A DNA stretch of 64,000 nt from Marinicella sediminis (GTDB taxonomy: Bacteria; Pseudomonadota; Gammaproteobacteria; Xanthomonadales; Marinicellaceae), in assembly GCF_002000055.1 (NCBI RefSeq), contig NZ_MVBD01000009.1, forward strand, positions 1-64,000, given 5' to 3'. Both the position numbers and the translations under genes were made by a program. Below are positions 58,941 through 64,000 of this stretch, one piece after another (position 1 is the stretch's first letter; every line of letters starts with the position of its first letter). The notes beneath the pieces were generated by a model that saw only the letters and a program-made list of their open reading frames with translations, did no database searches and had not been told where the DNA came from.

Positions 58941-58971
58941 AGTATGTATGAATGGACTTTAATTTTTCAAG
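58941..58971 (-). promoter_or_regulatory. Candidate sigma-32 promoter of hsp20
   Basis: CTTGAAA (58971-58965, minus strand) is a perfect heat-shock -35 element and overlaps the last codons of ubiA. The -10 region at 58953-58943 only partly resembles CCCCAT-x-T. Start of transcription near 58938 would give a leader that begins just before the first ROSE hairpin. Confidence 0.4.
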
Positions 58972-59837
58972 AGGGTATGGATGAATATTCCCAGAAATAT
59001 GATCATTCCTACCCAGTTATTATTCAGAAATGCTTTGAAACATTTGGCTTCATTGCGTTGATGAATCAATAGTTGTTGATGGGCAAACAACCAAATAACA
59101 GCCACCAATGCCAGAAAATATGGAGCAGTGAATGACATCTGTTTACCGAACAAAAACAGTGCCATGAGTGTGAGTAGCTGAATGATGCCAATAATGACCC
59201 GGTCAAGATCGCCAAATAAAACAGCGGTTGATTTGACGCCTATTTTGAGGTCGTCTTTGCGGTCCACCATGGCGTAAATGGTGTCATATGCAGTGGTCCA
59301 GAGTATGTTGGCCACAAACAGCAGCCAGGCTTCCTGGGGAACATGCCCTGTGATTTCTGCAAAGGCCATGGGTATGGAAAATGAGAATGCCACACCGAGA
59401 TAAACCTGAGGAAGGTATGTATGGCGTTTCATCAGTGGGTACGTGACGGCAAGGAAGGCTGCAATGAGCGCAAGCATAATGGTCAATTGCGATAAAAACA
59501 GCAGTAAAATTGCCGCACAGATCATCAGTCCAACAAATAATATGTACGCTTGTTTGAGGCTGATTTTGCCACTGGTCAGCGGACGGTTTTGGGTTCTTTT
59601 GACATGCCCGTCAATGTTTCTGTCTGCAATGTCATTGATTACACAACCTGCAGATCTCATCAGAAAGACCCCAATGGAAAATATCAGCCAGACTGAAAAT
59701 TCAGGTTGTCCGTTACTGGCAGACCACAATGCCCACCAGGCTGGCCACAACAAAAGCAGGGTGCCAATGGGGCGATCCATTCGCATCAGCAGCAGGTAAG
59801 GACGACTCTGGTTGAACAGAGTGGACAGTTGATTCAT
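58959..59837 (-). CDS. ubiA: 4-hydroxybenzoate polyprenyltransferase
   Basis: A 292-aa integral membrane enzyme that attaches the polyprenyl chain to 4-hydroxybenzoate in ubiquinone synthesis. It has eight to nine hydrophobic helices. The Mg-diphosphate motifs are NDIADRNIDGHVKRTQNRPLTSG and, in the second half, DTIYAMVDRKDDLKIGVKSTA. The opening RPYLLLMRMDRPIGTLLLLWPAWWALW is typical. The length is normal. The ATG overlaps the haloperoxidase-like gene stop by 4 nt, so the two are co-translated. Confidence 0.95.
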   Translation of the reverse strand: MNQLSTLFNQSRPYLLLMRMDRPIGTLLLLWPAWWALWSASNGQPEFSVWLIFSIGVFLMRSAGCVINDIADRNIDGHVKRTQNRPLTSGKISLKQAYILFVGLMICAAILLLFLSQLTIMLALIAAFLAVTYPLMKRHTYLPQVYLGVAFSFSIPMAFAEITGHVPQEAWLLFVANILWTTAYDTIYAMVDRKDDLKIGVKSTAVLFGDLDRVIIGIIQLLTLMALFLFGKQMSFTAPYFLALVAVIWLFAHQQLLIHQRNEAKCFKAFLNNNWVGMIIFLGIFIHTLLKN

Positions 59838-61777
59838 GAATGCTTATTGCGATGTGAAATGACAAACGCTGAGCATGTCATGCACAGTAATAAAAACAGC
59901 AAGGCCGGCCATTGGTTCACCGGTACAGGTATCATCGAACCCCTGACCAACCCTGCAAAGTAAGCTTCTGCCAAGGCAAACCCCTGATGGCCAATGTCAT
60001 AACCCATGAACCGGCCGGGAATGTCATCTGCAGTGGGGTGTATGCCACCATAGATTCTTGAAATACTGGTTTCATCGGCCGCATCCTGATATGTGGCCCA
60101 TTGCAGGGTGATGTCTACACTTGGGCCGTCTTCGAAAACCAGAAACTCATTTTGAGGCGCAAAAAAATCGCTCATTCCACCCGGAAAAAATGCACTACCG
60201 GTCAGTAAAGTCATTACTTCAGCAGCTGCTCTGGAAAAAACACTGTGGCCAGACACATAGCCGGCAAAAGGCGGCGAAACAAAACTGGGGCGCTGGTAAG
60301 GCCACCAATTTTCACACAATATCCAGCCGACCCCCGCAACTGTGATGTCAGGGTCAATGATGTAATCCGGTCCACGCCAGGCATTCACAGCAATTTTGCC
60401 AAGGTTTTCGTTGCCGAGTCCGGCCAGGTGTTGATGGATACCACCTGGTTGAATGGTGACGGGTGTGATCAGTTCAACCTGACCTGGGTACAAGCCAATG
60501 CCGTTGGGGTTGTAGCTGGCAGCATTGGGATCAGAGCTTTGTCCCTGATCGCACATGTATCTGATGGCAGAAACCGGACGAATGTAGTCATACCAGCCTT
60601 TGACGCTCCAGGCGGCGACCGCTGCATCGTGCATGGTTCCGCCCAGTGCCAGGTAGCTCTTGACTTCCCACTCCAGGTCATCCAGTAACGGGCCCTGTCC
60701 TTTGAATCTTTTTTCCAGTAAGGGGTGATCTGAAACCGTATTGAGTATGGTGAACCAGTGCCCCGGTGGGGTTTCTGAGTCTGGTCCATCAGCCCAAAAC
60801 TCGGCCAGAACCCGGTAATAGTCACCAGCCGGTACCCATTCAGGCTGATAGGGTAGTCCGGTGATTGGGTTAAGGTCATAACCGGCTCCATTGTTGGTTC
60901 CCAGATCGTTGTTGCCACGAGATGCCGGACTGATGTCAATCATCACGCCATCGGCCGGATCAAGCAGGCCACTGAACAAGACCACTTGCTCAAATCCGGC
61001 TTTATAATCGGCATCACCAGTTCCGCCGATATATGGAGGCGCTCCGGGGTCTTTGTACACCCGGTATGGGAAACCGTCACGTTGGTAATCGGTGGCATCA
61101 GCTGCCCGTAATGAAAAAGTATCTACCTGGCCCCATTCCGGACTCAGAAAATCAGGATATTCACCAATGATGATGCCTGACTGATCCTTGAAGTACTCCA
61201 AAGCCAGGGGTTGCCAGCGATTGGGATCGGTGATGTCTGGGTTGCCGGGAAAATCAGGTAACAGCGGTTCATTCACCGGTTCATAAAACTGATTTTCATA
61301 GTCGTTCAATTCATTGGTTCCATCGGTCAATCCTTGATCAATGATCAATTGTGCAATGCGATTACCTATGGCGGCAGGTGAGTCACCTTGCTGGGTGGTT
61401 ACGTTTGGGTCATAACCGAGGGTGGTCATGTGTGTGTTGATGGCCGGAATTGAAACATCTGCACCCACTGAGGGTGAAAATCGCCAGAGCAAAAGGCGGT
61501 AAGTTGCGTAGCTGATGGACTCAGCGCGATCATCATTCAGATTCGTTTCAGGGGTGTGTTTTTGTTGATAAAAAACCCCGTCACACTGACTGTCATAAAC
61601 ACACCAGGCATCGTACATGGCTGCGGAAACATGGTAAAGGTTTCTGGCATGTACCGTCGGTCGTGCCTGATCTTCACGAATGGCATCCAGTAAAACTTCG
61701 TTCCAGTCGCGGGCAACCGCGGCCAGGGAGATTTCGGTAGTAAACAGACTCAACAGCAACAGAATGATTTTTTTCAT
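59834..61777 (-). CDS. Secreted vanadium-dependent haloperoxidase-like (PAP2 superfamily) protein with C-terminal anchor
   Basis: A 647-aa exported protein with a signal peptide (1-19, IILLLLSLFTTEISLA). The vanadate/phosphate-binding motifs of haloperoxidases are present: KGWYDYIRP (K-x6-RP, about residue 393), VSGHSVFSRAA (about 508; the usual Pro before SGH is Val), and SRIYGGIHPTADD (SR-x5-H-x3-D, about 575). Oxidation of halides or a phosphatase-like activity is possible; haloperoxidase is favoured by the spacing. The end IPVPVNQWPALLFLLLCMTCSAFVISHRNK has the motif-helix-basic layout of CTERM protein-sorting signals. It overlaps ubiA by 4 nt. Confidence 0.85.
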   Translation of the reverse strand: MKKIILLLLSLFTTEISLAAVARDWNEVLLDAIREDQARPTVHARNLYHVSAAMYDAWCVYDSQCDGVFYQQKHTPETNLNDDRAESISYATYRLLLWRFSPSVGADVSIPAINTHMTTLGYDPNVTTQQGDSPAAIGNRIAQLIIDQGLTDGTNELNDYENQFYEPVNEPLLPDFPGNPDITDPNRWQPLALEYFKDQSGIIIGEYPDFLSPEWGQVDTFSLRAADATDYQRDGFPYRVYKDPGAPPYIGGTGDADYKAGFEQVVLFSGLLDPADGVMIDISPASRGNNDLGTNNGAGYDLNPITGLPYQPEWVPAGDYYRVLAEFWADGPDSETPPGHWFTILNTVSDHPLLEKRFKGQGPLLDDLEWEVKSYLALGGTMHDAAVAAWSVKGWYDYIRPVSAIRYMCDQGQSSDPNAASYNPNGIGLYPGQVELITPVTIQPGGIHQHLAGLGNENLGKIAVNAWRGPDYIIDPDITVAGVGWILCENWWPYQRPSFVSPPFAGYVSGHSVFSRAAAEVMTLLTGSAFFPGGMSDFFAPQNEFLVFEDGPSVDITLQWATYQDAADETSISRIYGGIHPTADDIPGRFMGYDIGHQGFALAEAYFAGLVRGSMIPVPVNQWPALLFLLLCMTCSAFVISHRNKHS

Positions 61778-61954
61778 AGGCCCCTTTGTTTTGTTATGAT
61801 GTTGATGTTTGCTATGTTAACAAATCCACAGCAGATAAAACAGCTTTAACAAGCTTTGTCTGAACCCTGTGCATGGCTGGGTGGCAGAGTGCCTTTCAGG
61901 AATGTATTTCAAGCTGACTTATGAACTTGATGAAGTTAAAATAACCGCTTTTGG

Positions 61955-62422
61955 ATGCGCATGCTGCACATTGCCCTGTACCAACCTGAAATCCCTCCGA
62001 ATACCGGAAACATCATTCGCCTGTGTGCCAATACCGGTGCCCAGTTACATTTGATACATCCACTGGGTTTTGATATGGAAGTCAAAGCATTGCGAAGGGC
62101 GGGGCTGGACTATCATGAGTGGGCTCAGGTCATTGAGCATCAGAACTTTGACGAGTTCCTCAGCAATACCCAATTTGGAGCCATCCACGCCCTGACCACC
62201 AAGGCCACAGACTATCACCATCAAACGACTTTCAGGCAAGGAGATTGTTTGTTATTTGGTCCTGAAACAAGGGGTTTGCCGGATGAGGTTTTGCGATCCA
62301 AAGTTGTAAACAACATCAGGATACCCATGAAGCCAGGATCACGCAGCCTCAATTTATCCAACACTGTCGCCATTGTGCTTTATCATGCATTGGGCGAATT
62401 GGGCTTTGCCGGCCTGGAATAA
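61955..62422 (+). CDS. trmL: tRNA (cytidine(34)-2'-O)-methyltransferase
   Basis: A 155-aa SPOUT-fold enzyme that methylates the wobble base of some leucine tRNAs. MLHIALYQPEIPPNTGNIIRLCANTGAQLHLI, RRAGLDYHEW, LLFGPETRGLP and the trefoil-knot segment IRIPMKPGSRSLNLSNTVAIVLYHAL are all typical. ATG 61955 and ATG 61961 are both usable. The second matches the family start and has GGA 5 nt upstream. It ends 13 nt from the convergent CAP-domain gene. Confidence 0.95.
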   Translation: MRMLHIALYQPEIPPNTGNIIRLCANTGAQLHLIHPLGFDMEVKALRRAGLDYHEWAQVIEHQNFDEFLSNTQFGAIHALTTKATDYHHQTTFRQGDCLLFGPETRGLPDEVLRSKVVNNIRIPMKPGSRSLNLSNTVAIVLYHALGELGFAGLE

Positions 62423-62435
62423 GTCAGCGCCAGAT

Positions 62436-63113
62436 TCATCTGTGCCAAAGGGTGGAGCGAACTTTGCGCCGGTATAGTTTTTCTTTGATTTGATCCCTTT
62501 TAAGCTGCGCAGATGGCTTGTTTTTTTTCTGGATTGTATTTGTGGGAGGAGTTCTGGTCTGATCCTGTTCGTCAGCAATGATCACCACCCAATAATGTTC
62601 ATAACTGCTGTCAGGATGATGAACATAGGCGACGCCCAATTGTTGCTGTGCCACAAAAAACGGATCTTCTCCCAACAGCAGTGTGCGATGGGAGAAACTG
62701 TCTAAAAAATCAGTCAAAACGTCATCAGCTTGATGCTTGCCGCCAGCCAGCGCTTCCACTTGATTGCCAAACCATGGGTAAGAAGCGGGTAAATGATAGC
62801 CATGATGTCGAAGTAATTGATTGGGCGTAAGGTGTCCTGCGTTGTGCCAGATGTTTTGGCCATCAATGATCAGTTTGGCTTTGATCCGGGCAATTTGGGC
62901 CAACTTGTTATTGCAGACAAGGTTTTTTCTTTGCTGCCGGGGATGGTTGCGTATGAGATTTGCCAGAGCCATGGCCTCAGGACTGTTTCCACACGATTGA
63001 ATGGGCTGAGGTTGTTCTTCGGTTTGCCCGATGGTGCTGTGCAACACCGTCGTTAAGATCATCAGGGTGGTGATAACTGTCTTGAAAGTAACGGGTTGAA
63101 GTAAGGTGCTCAT
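62436..63113 (-). CDS. Secreted CAP (SCP/PR1/YkwD-like) domain protein
   Basis: A 225-aa protein. The N-terminus has a signal-peptide-like segment (VITTLMILTTVLHSTIGQ). The body resembles CAP domains: ALANLIRNHPRQQRKNLVCNNKLAQIARIKAKLI, NIWHNAGHLTPNQLLRHHGY, NQVEALAGG, DVLTDFLDSFSHRTLLLG, and the terminal QQQLGVAYVHHPDSSYEHYWVVIIAD. The last 45 residues are basic and lack a domain. The function of bacterial CAP proteins is mostly unknown. The first 137 nt overlap the rhombosortase gene in another frame, and no good ribosome-binding site is seen, so expression is probably coupled to that gene. Confidence 0.75.
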   Translation of the reverse strand: MSTLLQPVTFKTVITTLMILTTVLHSTIGQTEEQPQPIQSCGNSPEAMALANLIRNHPRQQRKNLVCNNKLAQIARIKAKLIIDGQNIWHNAGHLTPNQLLRHHGYHLPASYPWFGNQVEALAGGKHQADDVLTDFLDSFSHRTLLLGEDPFFVAQQQLGVAYVHHPDSSYEHYWVVIIADEQDQTRTPPTNTIQKKNKPSAQLKRDQIKEKLYRRKVRSTLWHR

Positions 63114-63651
63114 GATATATCTGATGGAAAAATGTCACCAAAGTTCCGCTGAAAAATCCAATTAAATGCGCATCGGACATCGGAATCCACGAATCAAGAG
63201 GTGAGGTGTGCAGCGGCGTCATTATATAAAGTTGACAGCAAAGGACCCAAATAATCATTCCGGCTGCAATGAACTTACCTTTGCATAGGGTTTTTATCAG
63301 GTAACAACCTGGATGACAGTATAGCAATGCTGAAAACCCCAGATAGGCTTCTGTGTGATTGGCGCCGGCATACCAGGCTGTAGCCATGATGCATGTGAGA
63401 TAGGCTGCGCAAATCAACGAAGTTCTGATGGGAAACAAACTGTTCAACAGCCAAAGTGCCGTGAGGTTGCTGAACAGGTGTTGGTGATCAATATGACTGA
63501 AATGAGTCGTGATGAAAGCATACCATGGGTTTTCAGGTCCTGCCCGATACATGGTGGAAGGAGAGGCAAAGCCAACAAAAACAGCCACCATGGCATTCAA
63601 GCCAGTCATCAGGATGCACCACAGTTTTGTGTTATTTTCAGACGTTGTCAT
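62977..63651 (-). CDS. rrtA: Rhombosortase-type rhomboid protease
   Basis: A 224-aa polytopic membrane protein. TTHFSHIDHQHLFSNLTALWLLN (residues about 48-70) is the rhombosortase N-terminal histidine motif. The catalytic serine is Ser107 in YLGFSALLYC (usually Y-x-GLSGVLHG), and the catalytic histidine is His162 in SDAHLIGFFSGT. Six hydrophobic segments fit. Rhombosortases cleave GlyGly-CTERM tails of exported proteins. Here the second Gly of GxSG is Ala. The last 45 residues are hydrophilic and overlap the CAP-gene start. It begins 8 nt after the rhombotarget-like gene. Confidence 0.75.
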   Translation of the reverse strand: MTTSENNTKLWCILMTGLNAMVAVFVGFASPSTMYRAGPENPWYAFITTHFSHIDHQHLFSNLTALWLLNSLFPIRTSLICAAYLTCIMATAWYAGANHTEAYLGFSALLYCHPGCYLIKTLCKGKFIAAGMIIWVLCCQLYIMTPLHTSPLDSWIPMSDAHLIGFFSGTLVTFFHQIYHEHLTSTRYFQDSYHHPDDLNDGVAQHHRANRRTTSAHSIVWKQS

Positions 63652-63659
63652 GAAGCTGT

Positions 63660-64000
63660 TCAGGACTGGCTAAACGTCCGGGCCAATATGATCAGTCCTG
63701 ATATCAACAGTATGCTCCAGTCAACAGACATTTTGTAGCCAGGTCTGGCTTCAACCCTGATCTCTTCACCTGGTCTTTGTTCTTTTAACCGGCGTTCGAA
63801 GTTAATGAGTTCTGTGCCCAAATGGCTCACCATCAGGTGCATGGCGGATACAAAATCATTGGCTTGGTGCTTGTCATACTGGTGGCGGGTATAAGCTTCT
63901 GCGGTGGTGCCTTTGGAGCTGTTGGTGCCGGCAGCTCTGAACAGCAAGCGTTTGCTCTGCAGGTCAATCACTGCCAAATCAATGAGGGTGCTGACATTGA
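63660..64000 (-). CDS. Rhombotarget-type lipoprotein, C-terminal part (partial, runs off the window)
   Basis: The reading frame is open to the window edge (NVSTLIDLAVIDLQSKRLLFRAAGTN...), so the true start, and any lipobox, lies beyond 64000. VIDLQSKRLLFRAAGT, the helical middle and the end ARPGYKMSVDWSILLISGLIILARTF match, from memory, the rhombotarget lipoprotein pattern found beside rhombosortases. Those proteins normally end with a Gly-Gly-containing segment after RPGY; here it is KMSVDW before a hydrophobic stretch. Directly followed by the rhombosortase gene, it is the likely substrate. Confidence 0.65.
   Translation of the reverse strand, partial: NVSTLIDLAVIDLQSKRLLFRAAGTNSSKGTTAEAYTRHQYDKHQANDFVSAMHLMVSHLGTELINFERRLKEQRPGEEIRVEARPGYKMSVDWSILLISGLIILARTFSQS

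Overview
The window looks like the chromosome of a free-living, aerobic gammaproteobacterium of moderate base composition. Pointers are the gloB / rnhA-dnaQ arrangement, the mutS / recA-recX pair, bioA, an IbpA-type small heat-shock gene, and full leucine-type and phenylacetate-type acyl-CoA catabolism. The very large DUF11, beta-propeller and Calx-beta secreted proteins with an 'IF-x-DGFE'-like C-terminus, plus a rhombosortase, suggest a marine lineage such as the Marinicella/Lysobacterales neighbourhood. That placement is an inference from remembered families and was not tested.

Layout. 1-186 holds only the 3' end of an ispA-like gene, broken upstream. 190-426 is a hairpin-rich, repeat-like block, and 427-1001 is a non-coding leader with a G8 tract and a 23-bp palindrome. 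1002-28044 is one five-gene block: a 4533-aa DUF11/beta-propeller protein, a membrane-anchored PpiC foldase, a 616-aa secreted protein, a 2775-aa secreted protein and a 750-aa Calx-beta/beta-propeller protein. Its first three genes overlap by 1-4 nt, the others are separated by 2-10 nt, and it closes with a terminator. This is the best candidate for an undescribed system: a dedicated foldase together with four exported proteins, in which whole beta-propellers are inserted into loops of Ig-like DUF11 repeats.

28135-29223 is pheA. 29444-35464 is a branched-chain (leucine) degradation operon: leucine dehydrogenase, isovaleryl-CoA dehydrogenase, thiolase, methylcrotonyl-CoA carboxylase beta subunit and methylglutaconyl-CoA hydratase. 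It is preceded by a structured leader with mutually exclusive hairpins. A periplasmic TonB-C protein follows. mutS (minus) diverges from recA-recX-bioA-yaaA (plus), whose genes overlap end to end. A periplasmic-sensor GGDEF/EAL protein and gloB lie on the minus strand. rnhA-dnaQ, serS and a tandem-FHA protein follow on the plus strand.

49940-58305 is a phenylacetate (paa) cluster, paaG-H-J-A-B-C-D-E, with an arginine deiminase gene attached 6 nt behind paaE. paaK, paaZ and a regulator are not in the window. A bidirectional terminator separates it from a minus-strand small heat-shock gene whose 5' UTR folds as a ROSE-type RNA thermometer. Then come ubiA and a vanadium-haloperoxidase-like secreted enzyme with a sorting-signal-like tail (minus), trmL (plus), and at the right edge (minus) a CAP-domain protein, a rhombosortase and a rhombotarget-type lipoprotein that continues outside the window.
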